A program made the position numbers and the translations under genes. Positions 46,146 to 57,722 of a DNA stretch of 64,000 bases are shown here, in pieces (position 1 is the stretch's first letter; every line of letters starts with the position of its first letter). Source of the DNA: Dactylis glomerata. Taxonomy: Eukaryota > Streptophyta > Magnoliopsida > Poales > Poaceae. Location of the stretch: positions 6,115,702 to 6,179,701 of the forward strand of contig QXEO01000411.1 of NCBI GenBank assembly GCA_007115705.1, given 5' to 3'. A model generated the notes under the pieces. The model saw nothing but the letters and a program-made list of their open reading frames with translations, was not told the origin of the DNA and did no database searches.

Positions 46146-46688
46146 CTAAGCAATTCCATTGTTCTGGTCCAGCTGCTTCAGTAGATTGGTAATTTGCTCG
46201 TCCTTGGTTTTGATGAGGTCTCCTTGAACACTAAGTTCAGATACCATCTTTTCCATGTCACCTTGAAGTTGACTTATGGTTTTATTCAATGTAGTAGTGT
46301 CTTCCTTTTCTTCTTTGAGGTCTTGCTGAGTATTATGAAGTCTCCACTTGAGTCTTTCTCCAAGTTCCTTTATTGCTGACCAAGCGGCACATCTTGCTGA
46401 GTCTAGAAATGATGGATACATCTCGGAGTTGGTGAACATCCAAAGTCCCATCTTCTTGTGGTCATCTTCCTTGTGCTTATACAGGTGGAGTTGCACCCAC
46501 CAATATTCTTGACCTTCATCAATCACGGGAAATCCTTTGTAAACAGCTTCTCCTTGCATTCCCATACTTAACATGAGGTTCTTCAATGCTTTGGGAAACT
46601 CAGTCTCACTCTTCAGGGTCATGGTCATCACTGGTTCTTTGGTAGTTGACATCGAATCCATCAAGAAAGGACCAGTGGGGTTGTTCAT
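46146..46688 (-). CDS. Intact coiled-coil ORF of element B (180 aa), function unknown
   Basis: The only intact ORF of B, starting about 190 bp after the PBS. Residues 1-85 are a globular-looking region (MTMTLKSETEFPKALKNLML, EYWWVQLHLYKHKEDDHKKM). Residues 95-175 are strongly coiled-coil-like with many Glu/Lys/Gln and regular Leu/Ile/Met. It is homologous to the broken ORF of element A, so it has been kept through more than one radiation of this family. Its position suggests a Gag-like structural role in particle assembly; no canonical Retrotrans_gag motif is visible, so that is inference. No signal peptide or membrane segment is apparent. Confidence 0.65.
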   Translation of the reverse strand: MNNPTGPFLMDSMSTTKEPVMTMTLKSETEFPKALKNLMLSMGMQGEAVYKGFPVIDEGQEYWWVQLHLYKHKEDDHKKMGLWMFTNSEMYPSFLDSARCAAWSAIKELGERLKWRLHNTQQDLKEEKEDTTTLNKTISQLQGDMEKMVSELSVQGDLIKTKDEQITNLLKQLDQNNGIA

Positions 46689-46878
46689 CTAAATTAGAGA
46701 GAGATGTAGTGTAAAATAAATGAATGGGGTAAGTCTTACAAGAAAATTTCAACTAAAAGTATATAGATTGATTTCATTTTGAAAACTGAATTGATTTTTC
46801 TTGTGAAGGTGAGAAAAGAATCGTAGGGCTTCCTAGTCTATTCCGAACCTAGGGTCTCGATTCTACAGGCAACACTAT

Positions 46879-46890
46879 GCTCTGATACCA
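46879..46890 (-). other. Primer-binding site of element B (tRNA-iMet)
   Basis: The minus strand reads TGGTATCAGAGC, 3 nt from the LTR end. Confidence 0.9.
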
Positions 46891-46893
46891 TTT

Positions 46894-49800
46894 TGTGACG
46901 ACCCGCCTTTTACTAAAGGCAAATCTCCTGTGTATCTGTGCCATTCCCTGGATCAGTAGATAGCACCACAGTACAAAATATAGTAATCATTGCAATAGCA
47001 TCAATATTACATCGTAAATCCAGTTACATAGGTCTTCTACCTTATGAGTACATAGCATAAAGCATAGTTGCAGTGAGCTTCCATCTTCATCAAGTGCCAC
47101 AGGCAGACGTGTTGGAATGTAAGCTCGAGATCCTACTCCTGGTTCCTTACTCGAAATAAAACCTGCACGTTTGAATATGCAGCCCCGAAGGGGTCAGTAC
47201 AATGACGTACTGGCAATTGACACATAATTGGTGGCATTTTTGTGGAAAGACTATACTACATGACATTTGGCTGGTGGATCTCAAAGGCTGATTTGCATAA
47301 AGCCAATTTTATCCTATAATCCATTTTAATACTTTCTTTCAACAAATTTTATTTTTCAAGGGTCAAGACAACCCCCATACACTACATACTGGCCGGTATG
47401 TAGTTCTAGGCGAAACTCAACAAAGTTTGGAACCTCAGGCACTACCACCCCTTGGAGTGTATGGTCCTTAGTTCCTACCTAGGGGTTTCTAGACAAATTT
47501 TAATAATTCAGAATCGGTGATGAGATTATTCCGTACATTCCATGTCTAGAGACTCAATTGTCCATAACCGAGGACACGGCTAATCGATTAGATTTAAAAC
47601 ACCTTGCAAGGGTTGTGCACTTTCACCTTACGATTCATTTTATGCCCATACATAAAATGAAACGAGACCTTTTAGAAGGAGAGGGCAACTAACTGGCAAG
47701 ATCCGTTCCCAACCTATAATTTTTCTACCACCGTCTTCTTGCACCTAGTTGCACCCCCACATCAAATCAGTCAAGACAGAGCCCATAATGTCATAAGGCT
47801 GCACTGGAAGTACACTAAGCATGGAAGACATAGCCATCTCTTTGTTCCTGGGTGGCCATCCCGAGCGGTACTCTGTTCCCACATCCTCTTTATGAGGCTT
47901 GCGTCCCAGAATCCACCTACCTCACCTCATCTTATCAAACCATTCCACCCAGGTGTTTCATTTTAGTTGAAGTTCTTAACTTTTCACAAAACACTTTTCA
48001 AGTGATCTTAGCATGGCATCAATATTAACAAAGTATTTAGCATCCTATCAGGTGGGGTTTGAGGGATAGCTACACACTACTAGGATCTAAGCATTGGATA
48101 AAACAGTTGAGTAAAACACCTATCATGCATACTACAAGAGGTGAACAACTAATGCATAAGTAAAAATGGGTGAGGGAGCATGTGTGTCACTTGCCTTTTT
48201 GAAGAATACGATTCTTCCACTTCTCTCAACTAAGCACGTAGCTCTTCGCAAAAACTATAGCACAAGAAATAGCATACCATAAACAATCCATACAAACACA
48301 GTCAAACAAATCAAACAATTAAAAGGTGTTTGTTTAACAATTTAGATTTATGGAGATGTTATGCTAGAAAGATATGGCAAGGATCATGATTTGCGAGATA
48401 TAAATTTGAGAGCTTAGTTGGGAAAGATCAATATGATTTGAGAGAGAATTGGTCTAGGCAAATATGATTGATGAAGTTTTTATGCTTTATCAAAGCATGA
48501 ATGAGTTTTAGGAAATGCTCATGTGAAATAAATTACACAAGAGTCAATTTGTGCAACTGCAACACCATTGAGTAAATTGACAACAATTACTCTTAAATAG
48601 CATCTGCTGCACTTAGGAATTGGGCTAGGTTTTAAGAATGCTTGAACTACTCAATTAGCACATTTGCAAGTTGAATAGTTCAATACATGTGAACAGAACT
48701 AAGTAGGCATTGGATTGTGACGGTCAAGTGATTGGAAAAGATTGATCCTCCAAGATTACAATGTAATGATAATAATCCTGGGCTTGGCATAGGCATGAAT
48801 AGAGTTTAGAATAACCCATGTGAATATATTCACATAGGTATAGAATAGTGCAACAGAACACTACTGGATAAAGTGTGATAACACTTATTCATAATAGTAT
48901 AAGTTACACATAGGATTTGGGTGTGTATGACTAATATTTGAGGACATGGCTCAAATGGTTTGTTGATCAACATGGTGTATAACGCATGCTATGGTATGGG
49001 TTATAACAACTCCATATTAATAGAACCCAAGTTTGAGATGAATTCATATTCTACTCAAGTAGCACAATTGCAATTTGAATATATACGAATTAGACAAAAT
49101 ATAATGAGTGAGATCTTTATGCTTTATTAAAGCATATTGAATCCTGGAATGTCTCATGTGGGTAATTCACATAAGAGACAAAATAGTGTAATAGCAATAC
49201 TATTGAATAAGTGTGACAACAATTATTCTTAAATAGTACATATATTACACTTATGCAATGGGCTAGGATTCATGAAGCATTGAGTTACTCAATTAACTCA
49301 AATGCAAATTGAATAGTTCAATGCAAGGCTAAGATTGAGTAGACATGAGTAAATGGCTATAGGTAATGGATGGGTATAGATGATGTTTGAAGACATGGCT
49401 TAAGGTTCCTAATGAGTAAATGGGATTGGGTTAAGTACTATGATGTTGATTTGATCAATACCATAGTAGCAAAGGTAGAAACTAAGATTGAAAGTATCAC
49501 GCTTTACTCAAATGGCACATTTGTAATTTGAATAAGTGGGTACTATATAAGATTGGTCTAAGTGAATATGATCTTGATCAAGATGTTGTTTAGATAGACA
49601 TGACATTGGTTAAAAGTGATCTCAAGATGATATTTGATAGCTAGGTATGATCATAGGGTTTTCTAAAGTAGAAGGAATCACTGATTGAAATAGAAATATC
49701 TATATAGGAATACTCAAATTCTCATATTAGAATTCGAATAATTGTGATATGGTTCAAGAAATTATGGGAGTGATGCTACTGGATAGCTTGCAGTAGAACA

Positions 49801-51530
49801 AAGCTACTGCAATTGGAATCACTCAAAAATAAGTTATAGAAATTGAATTATCACCGAAATAGTGATTTGGACAAATTTGAATGCACAAAGTGTGTGCACG
49901 TATCAAATTTGGAATTTCTTGATCCTATGATGTTCTACAAGTTGATAGGATTCCAAGGACTACAAATTTGTAATTTTTGGACACCTGGTTCAAAAGATAT
50001 GAATTTCCAAAGATTTGGACTAAAACTCGGTTTCAAACTTCTATTTGAAAATCTGTTCGAACACAGGCAGGCCACGTGGCTGTTTTTCGTTGGCCCGTAC
50101 CGGTTCGCCTGGATCTGCACTGAGGACCGTCGGATGAAAAGATGATTGGACACACTGGATCGATTGGTACCGATTCGGTTAAGTGGATCTATCTGGCGCG
50201 TCAGATCGAAATCGGACGGGCGAGAAGAGTCAGAGTGAGAAGCTCACCGATTAGGGTTTCCTGCAGGTCGCCGGCGGCGAGGTCTCGTCCAGGCGTTGAA
50301 CGACGGCGACGCTCTGGTGGCTTCTGGCATCGATGAATGGGTGGACGAGCTACGGAATGGTGAGGGGAGTCTGATCGTGTGCTCGACGAGGTCCGGGGGG
50401 TCTGGCACCATCGCAGGGGAACGACTGGGAGAGTTCCTGGCAGAGGTGATCTTCGGCCGATGATGTTCGCGTCGTTTGGCTGCAAAATAGGATGAGCCGA
50501 GGACTTGATGAGGTGCGCTTGGGTGAGTGAGAGAGAGAGGGACCAGAGAGAAGAGGAGGGGTACCGTTGGCTCGTCGAATTCGACGGATTTCTGTGGCAG
50601 TCACTGTGGACTCCGGCGAGAAATCTCTCTGTGGTTCGTCGATGATTTCGCGAAAGAGAAAAGGGAGATGGAGGAGGAGTGATGGGGCCTTTTATAGGCG
50701 TGGCACGGAGAAGAAACGGGCAGGCAATCAATCGAATTAAAGAGGGGAATTTACAGGGAGGAGTAACTCAGTCTCCAGGCGTTATTTTCGGCTAAAGGTA
50801 GACGATGACCATGCTGACCGGTGGGGCCCGTTTGTCAGCGTGAGAGAAGGAGAGGAGCGCGTACGCTTTCGGCTGGAGGTGGTGCTGGGCCGTGGCCGCT
50901 TCGGTGGCTGGGCCGAAATGGCTCCCCCGAGCCTTTTCTTATTTTCTCTTTTTCTTTCTCTTTTCTTTTTCTGTTTTCTTATTCCTTTTATAACTTTTGC
51001 AATCTGGTTCAAATTGATTCAAATCAATTTGTAAAATTTCCTGGAATTCAACACAGCAATCTGGAACTGTGAGAAAACAAGTTTTCAGAACAAAGTATGA
51101 TTTTTAAGAAAAGCTTTACAAATTGGCCAAAGGTCTTGCTTGCATAAAATGATAGAAAAAGAGTTTGAACTTGATTCTTTCTAAAATAGTAAAATAATAG
51201 TTTAAAAAATAATGATTGAGAAACCACACTCAAATATGGTTTGAAAAAGCAACCTTTATTGAATAAAGTAAACTTTGTAAAGCAATCTTTTGCAAGCAAG
51301 CTTGCATAAAGCTGAATAGGGTTTGAATAAAGGATGGAAAATAGTATTTTGATACTTGATCTTTCTCAAAGAGGTTCTTCAAGAAATAAATAGAGGATTT
51401 TAAATAGTTTTCAAATAAAGCTTTCAAATAAACTCAAAAAGTTTTAAATCCCTGTGAATTTTCAATCAGCACAAGCAAAATAAAAACGAAAATTTTCCCC
51501 CAAAATTTGATAAAATCTTGGGTCGTTACA
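46894..51530 (-). repeat. 5' LTR of element B
   Basis: One base longer than the 3' copy (an extra c near 50028) and otherwise differing at about a dozen positions. Confidence 0.9.
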
Positions 51531-53779
51531 CGAGTACCCAAACCATGCTACTTTACTTAGAGTCCCAAGCAAGGCTCTTGTCATTGTAAGTATATGCATA
51601 TCATTGAGAACCGCCAATGGGGTACCTCCGTGCCCGATGACATGGAACAAGCCCACACCAAAATGACAGGACAAGCAGACAATGAACACCTCGACATCTC
51701 TTTTATTTGCTATATTGTTTAGCTTTTTATTATGAGATGCGTCATCGAATGTTCACCATGGGTATGCTGCAAATTTCCACCATCAATTATGCATGGCTTA
51801 GATTGGCGGCCCGGCGTTTCCCTAACACATATAAAAACTCCATGATCCTCACAAGATTCCCAATTCATTTCACACCGCGGGCATCCATAAACAAAAGATC
51901 ACGATATCAACTCAAATAAGAAGTGCAATGTTGAAAGCTTGCCCATGACTGCATGGCTGGGCTAGAATCCAACTTACAACTTGCAAGCATAACAACTCAG
52001 CATAAGAGACCACAATGTCAAATTTTTAAGAACAGGAAAAAGTAAAGTGTGCCTTCCGGTTCGTGAGAGCTTTACTAACCGAGTTTCGCATAACACTAGT
52101 AAGAGTTTAATTTGAGGAGAAAATAAAAGCAAGTCAAATTTACTTGGAATAGCAAATTGCTAGTAGGTATGTATGGTGGACACAATGGCAAACTTTGGCT
52201 TTTGGGAGTTGGATGCACGAGTAGAGCTCATACTCAGTACAAGGCAAGGGCTAGCAAAAGACTGGGAGCGACCAACTAAGAGAGCAATAATGGCCATAAT
52301 CATGCAAAGCGACAAAGCGACATTAAAAGAAGCATACGATGGCATCAAAAGTCAAAAACTAAATGATCATGAAGGCTAATGGCGACTTTGTATGAGTCTA
52401 ACATGTGTGAGCATGCGCCAAGTCAACCCAAATAAAGCATCAAGGAGAAAACCAAAATAATGCTTCCATACAATAAAAACAACGCATGATTTTTTCAAAG
52501 GCTCATTAAGCAATCTCAGTTATTTGAGACAAGTCATGCTACAGAAAAACCACTAAGCATACTATCAAAAAGACATCAAGCATGACATGAAAAAGCCTAA
52601 GCCGCAGTCTACACAAGCTCCTTCTTGTACCACTATTTTGCACAAAGCTTTTTCTCTTTTCCAACACCATTTGAAATTTTTATAAACACCTCTTTTGATG
52701 AAAACCAATAAAGATCAGAGGCAAAAATACACCTTGATGAAAAGATATGACAAGATCTGAACGCAAATCAAGGCAAAAACGAAAACCAAAAGCAGTAGCA
52801 AAAAAAGTAGAACGCTCGATTTTTAATAAGATTGAAAACTAGAGCGTTCTTTGCAAATGAAAACGAGTACATCTCCTCCAAAGGAAATTTGTTGGGGTCC
52901 AACCATTTATTGCAGCAAACAAACAAACTAAACAAACTAAGAAAACTAAAACAACTGACGCTCCAAGAAAAACACATAGTGCATGAAGCAATAAAAATAT
53001 AGTGTTTTGAAAGGTGACCTGATTTTTGCCGATGAAGAAGGGGTGCCTCGGGGGCATCCCCAAGCTTTGACGCTTGTACTTCTTGGATATTTCTTGGGGT
53101 GATGCATGGGCATCCCCAAGCTTGAGCTTTTGTCCATTCTTCAACTCATCTCATCATTCTCCAATCCCTACACTTGAAAACTTCCTTCATACAAAACTAA
53201 ACACAATTCTATTAGCAACATTAGTGTAAGCATAAAATATATTCAACCTCTTTTAACTTCAGGTTTCAACCCAAAACCACCACATATAAAGTATATACTA
53301 CTGTAGAAACTTCCACAAGAGTTCCATGATAAAAAAGAACTCAAAAGAAAGCGATAAAGTGGCAAAAACAAATATTGGCAGAAATCTGTCAAAACTGGAC
53401 AGCTGACAAAGGACGAATTTTTGAGGGATTTTTCGTTGCTCAAATCAAAAAGTGTTCAACTAAGAAAAGTTTGGATATAACCTGGGGCATATGCACAAGA
53501 AATCTCAGGTCCAAAAGATAAACAAAGAATTTTCACGAATTTTTACGGTGCAGCACCGAAAACAGTTTCAGGACAGCAACATCCCCAAATCTTTACCTCA
53601 CTCAAATTAGAGGCTTCTCTTGGCACAAAAACGAAATAAACAAGATAAGGAGCGGTCATTACAGTAGTAATGACTTCCAAGACTCAAATAAAAGAAAAAG
53701 TACTGAAAAGTAAACAATGGGTTATCTCCCAAGAGTGCTTTTCTTTAACGCCTTTGAGCTAGGCGCAGAAAATTGCGAA
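51531..53779 (-). mobile_element. Element E internal region, non-coding right piece
   Basis: Reverse match to F from about 3480 to 5680. Starts with the duplicated cgagt. No supported ORF. A short 'aaagctttgacgcttgtact' region matches F near 4160. Confidence 0.7.
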
Positions 53780-54646
53780 TCAAGTAATATCAAGTGATGA
53801 AGTGCTAGGATCAGCACGTGCCTTACGTCTCCCTTTCTTACCTTTGCTCTTGACTCTAGGAAAGACATGGTTATTGCAAGGTGCAGTAGTAAATGTTATA
53901 TTGCCTTTTCCCACATCGATAACGGCGCCAAGGAGCTTCAGAATGGATCTTCCAAGTGTGATTTGTCCTTTTCCTACACATTCAATAACAAGATAACTAG
54001 TAGATATCATTCTTCCTAGGATTTTTGTAAAGACTCCTTCAGCTATTCCAAGGGGAGATATGGTGGCATTGTTAGTAAGAAAAATTTCTTCTCCTCCCTC
54101 AGAAAGCTTCCAAAGGCTCAAAGATTCATTAACATCCTTTGGCATGAGACAAAATTCAGACATAATATCACAACGAGCATGAAAAGTTTCACCACTAATG
54201 GTGATTTTTATTGTAGGATACCAGCTTGAAGGTTCAGTATTTGTTGGCACATAATCAAAATGCTGGCGCAAAGTATTGTAGCAAGAACTCAAACTAGCAG
54301 TGTGAGTCTCAAGAGTATTAAGTCTATTAAAAATGCTCACAAGAGAGGAATCAAAATAGGTTGGCATGCTATAAATTGTAATCAACTTTTTAATAATATT
54401 GAAGGCTTGATCTCCATCACAATGAAGGAAATCTCCTTCTGCAGTAGCATCCAAAGCATATCTATAACGAAGAGAAAGTCCAAAGTAAAAGCTACTAAGA
54501 AGCAAACTCAAAGTCATTTTAGGTTCAGTTTTTCCATGCCAATCATAAATTCTAGACCAAGCTTCTTTAAAGCTTTCCTCATCTTTCTGCTTAAAGGTAA
54601 AGATCATGTCCTCGGGGGACATAGTAGTAGCAACTAAACTAGACAT
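53780..54646 (-). CDS. Gag-protease-like ORF of element E (288 aa)
   Basis: Residues 12-95 follow the Retrotrans_gag pattern of Athila elements (FKQKDEESFKEAWSRIYDW, SSFYFGLSLRYRYALDATAEGDF). Residues 144-255 follow the Athila retropepsin (PTIKITISGETFHARCDI to LGRSILKLLGAVIDVGKGNI). The catalytic Asp-Ser/Thr-Gly is not present: the site reads CDIMSE, so the protease is expected to be inactive. A basic tail (KSKGKKGRRKARAD) precedes the SLDIT end shared with F. There is no zinc knuckle. The frame is open, so it might still give a Gag-type structural protein for a non-autonomous element. The start is the first ATG about 180 bp after the PBS. Confidence 0.7.
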   Translation of the reverse strand: MSSLVATTMSPEDMIFTFKQKDEESFKEAWSRIYDWHGKTEPKMTLSLLLSSFYFGLSLRYRYALDATAEGDFLHCDGDQAFNIIKKLITIYSMPTYFDSSLVSIFNRLNTLETHTASLSSCYNTLRQHFDYVPTNTEPSSWYPTIKITISGETFHARCDIMSEFCLMPKDVNESLSLWKLSEGGEEIFLTNNATISPLGIAEGVFTKILGRMISTSYLVIECVGKGQITLGRSILKLLGAVIDVGKGNITFTTAPCNNHVFPRVKSKGKKGRRKARADPSTSSLDIT

Positions 54647-54808
54647 GATAAACTAAAAGCAAAGAAATAACAACTACCAAGTATTCTAATTTTTTTGGGT
54701 TTTTGATATAAAAAGCAATGCAGGTAAAATAAAATAAAGTAAAGCAAAACAAATAACAAAGTAAAGAATGTGTGTGCGAAGAACTCCCCTCGCAGAAGTC
54801 TTCTCTCT

Positions 54809-54826
54809 TCCCCGGAAACGGCGCCA
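54809..54826 (-). other. Primer-binding site of element E (tRNA-Asp type)
   Basis: The minus strand reads TGGCGCCGTTTCCGGGGA, one base different from F, 10 nt from the LTR. Confidence 0.75.
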
Positions 54827-54836
54827 GAAAAATAGC

Positions 54837-56428
54837 TGCTACTCCAAGTTGATGTGGGAGCAAACTGTCCTTGTGCGTGGTGAATGACCAGCCCGTTGGG
54901 AACCCCAAGTGGAAGGTATGATGAGTGTAGCAGCAAGTTTTCCCTCAATTAAGAAACCAAGGTTTATCGAACAGGAGAAGGGAGACGATGACGACTGAAG
55001 GTGTTATGGAACCTGCACACACACAAACAAGTACTTTGTTCCCAACTTGCGATGAGGTTGTCAATCTCACCGGTTTGCTTGAAACAAAGGTTATGAGTGT
55101 ATCGAGTGGAAAATAGTAGTAATGTGCGAGTAAAGTAAACAGTGCGGGAAAAGTAAACAGGTGATTGCAATATGATTAAAATAGGACCGGGGTCCACAGT
55201 TCACTAGTGGTGTCTCTCCATAGATAAAATAACACATGCTGGGTAAACAAATTACAGTTGGGCAATTGATAGAATAGAGATAACGTGATATGTCAAGAAG
55301 ATCACTATGAGATTTACTCTGGGCATTACAACAAAATACATAGACTGCCATCCAACTGCATCTATGACTAATAATCCACTCCCAGGGATATCATCCGAAC
55401 ACCCTAGAAGTATTAAGTTGCGAACAACAGATAATTGCATTAAGCAAAGTGTGTAATGTAAACAAAGCATATGCCCTTGAGCATATGAATGTTGTTTTCT
55501 CCCTAGTAGCAACAGCACATCTACCACCTTAGAGGTTTCTGTCACTCCCCCAGGTGAAATAGAGACATGAACCCACTATCGAGCATAAATACCCCCTCTT
55601 GGAGTCACTAGCAACTACTCGGCCAAGATAGCTACTAACAACGGAGAGCATGCAAGATCATAAACAACATAGAGATAACAAAAGATATAATTCAGTACAG
55701 CAACTTAATCATAAACACCAATATTCATCGGATCCCAACAAACCAACATCATAGAATTACATAACGGTGATCTCAATCATGTATGGCAGCTCATGAGATC
55801 TAAACATGAAGCACATGGTGGAGAAGACAACCATCTAGCTACTGCTATGGACCCATAGTCCAAGGTAGACTACTCACTCATCGCTCCGGAGGCAAGCATG
55901 GCGATGAAGACCTCCGGTGGTGATTCCCCTCTCCGGCAGGGTGCCGGGAAGAGCTTCTGGACCCTCCCGATCTTCGGGTCGACGGCGGCGGCAGATCGCG
56001 ATGTGTTCTGGAAATCTGATCGGGCCCTTAGGTTTTTCTCATCGGGGGGTCTTTATAGGCGAAGGGGCGATGTCAGAGGAGGGACCAGGCCCCCTCACAC
56101 AGGGGTGGCGCGGCCAGGGGCCTGGCCGCGCCGCCTGTGCTTGTGGGGCCCACGTGGCCCTCCTCCGTCTGTTCTTCGGATGTCTGGAAGCTTTCCCGTG
56201 ATATAAGTCTTCAGGAACTTGTTTCGTCCAATTCCGAGAATATTTCCTGTGTATCACTTCTGAAACACAAAAACAGCAGAAAACAGGAAACTGGCACTGT
56301 GGCACTTCGTTAATAGGTTAGTTCCGGAAAATACATAAAAATGCCACTAAGTGTAATGAAACAATAGGCAAATAGTGTAAAAACAAGCATGGAGCATCAA
56401 AAATTATAGATACGTTTGAGACGTATCA
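54837..56428 (-). repeat. 5' LTR of element E
   Basis: Matches 28332-29926 with about 20 differences and a 3-bp indel near 55905. The reverse TATA is at 56051-56057. Confidence 0.9.
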
Positions 56429-57578
56429 GGATCATCATTTGCTTCCTATCAATGAGCGGAAGAGTGGCCGGAGTTCTCGGGGCCTCGGGCGCTTCTGATG
56501 GAGGAGCCGCGTCGACTCGCTGCGAATAAAGGCAAGCCAATGGTGTCAGGGGGTGCGCCTGGGAGAGAGGGGAACAATGGTGTAGGAGGGGAGCCTCGGG
56601 AGTGCCTCGACATGTCGAATTCGACGATGGACGGCGATGTTGCCTATAGACTCTGGCGATGAAATTCTCTGGCACGGCGGCGATTTGAGTGGAAAGAAAG
56701 AGGGGAAACTGGAGAGGAGCAGTGGGGAATTAGAGGGCGTTGGTTGCGGGTGCTGTTGGGGCTTTGGGAGTTGTAGGGGAAAGTGGGGAACGGGGGCGGT
56801 TTCGATGCGGAGGGGCGGGGTGGAGGTTGAGGATGAATATGACAAGGCGGTCCCACCTGTCAGGGGAAGAGGGAGAAGAGAAGGGGTAACCATTCGGGTT
56901 TGATGTTGGGCCGCTGTATTTGGATCGGGCTAGGCTGCACGGTCCGAATCCTTTTCTCTTTTTTTTTCTTCTTTCTTTTATTCTTTTCTGTTTCTTAAAT
57001 CTTTTGTAACTTTTGCATAAAAGCTTCAAATCCAGTCAAACCAATTTCTGAAATTTTGTAATATTCAACACTACAAAATAAAACAATGAATAGACAAGTT
57101 TTAATGACAAAACTAAGTTTCAACAAAACTTTACTAATTTGACATAAATGGTTTTATTTGCATAATGCAAAATAGAATTAGGGTTTTCAAAATAATTCTT
57201 TGAATTCAGGGATAAAACTTTATGATATTTTGAAATTCATTTTCAAACACAATTTTAGTAATGCAACTTTCTTTTCTATGAAACATTTTTATAAATATGC
57301 CCTTGGCAAGATAGCTTGCATAGGGTTTAAAATATAAAACAAATAGTATGTTGAAAATCCATTTCCTCAAATAGTTCTTCAAAGCATAATAGAAAGTTGA
57401 AATAGTTTTTCTAACTAACATTTGAATTGGGAATATTTATAAGAAACTATTTTATCAACTGTAAACCTTGGAAGTAAATTAGTTTGATTTGAAGGTTTAA
57501 TAAAACTTTAGGGAAAAGTATTTAATTAAACTCAAAAGTTTTTAATTCCCTGTGATTTTTCAATCAACAGAAACAAAA
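56429..57578 (-). repeat. Element D 3' LTR, last segment
   Basis: Begins with the duplicated ggatc and continues the D LTR (GC-rich host-like part, then the AT-rich end 'ccctgtgatttttcaatcaaca'). The expected terminal ttaca is missing. Confidence 0.65.
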
Positions 57579-57722
57579 CAGAGGACCATGATAAAGTGAC
57601 TTTTGTAGGTGGTACCTAGGTGGAAGGGTTTGGGTACCTAGGATTTGGAGAGGCTAGAAACGTAGAAGGGTTTGGGTACCTAGGTGGCTACCACCCTTAA
57701 AAGAGACTTTTGTAGGTGGTCT
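57579..57722. repeat. Patchwork of short direct repeats at the D LTR/internal border
   Basis: cagaggaccatgataaagtg at 57579 recurs at 57960. gaagggtttgggtacctagg occurs at 57623 and 57665. acttttgtaggtggt occurs at both sides. The LTR end and purine tract are replaced by this filler-like sequence. Confidence 0.7.

Larger units (their letters stand above)
39038..51530 (-). mobile_element. Element B: LARD-like element with 4.6-kb LTRs
   Basis: LTRs 39038-43673 (4636 bp) and 46894-51530 (4637 bp), internal region 3220 bp, target duplication CGAGT (39033-39037 and 51531-51535). Very long LTRs around a short, mostly non-coding internal domain match the LARD class (for example barley Sukkula) in structure. 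I do not claim the same family. It encodes only a coiled-coil ORF and a broken knuckle region. The LTRs differ at about a dozen sites, so insertion was recent. Confidence 0.9.
28332..56428 (-). mobile_element. Element E: Athila-type non-autonomous element containing K and B
   Basis: Minus-strand relative of F. LTRs are 28332-29926 and 54837-56428, with a perfect 5-bp target duplication GGATC (28327-28331 and 56429-56433). Internal pieces are 29927-30062, 38478-39037 and 51531-54836, separated by K and B. The LTRs differ at roughly 20 sites by eye (about 98.5% identity). It encodes one gag-protease-like ORF and no RT or integrase. Confidence 0.9.
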
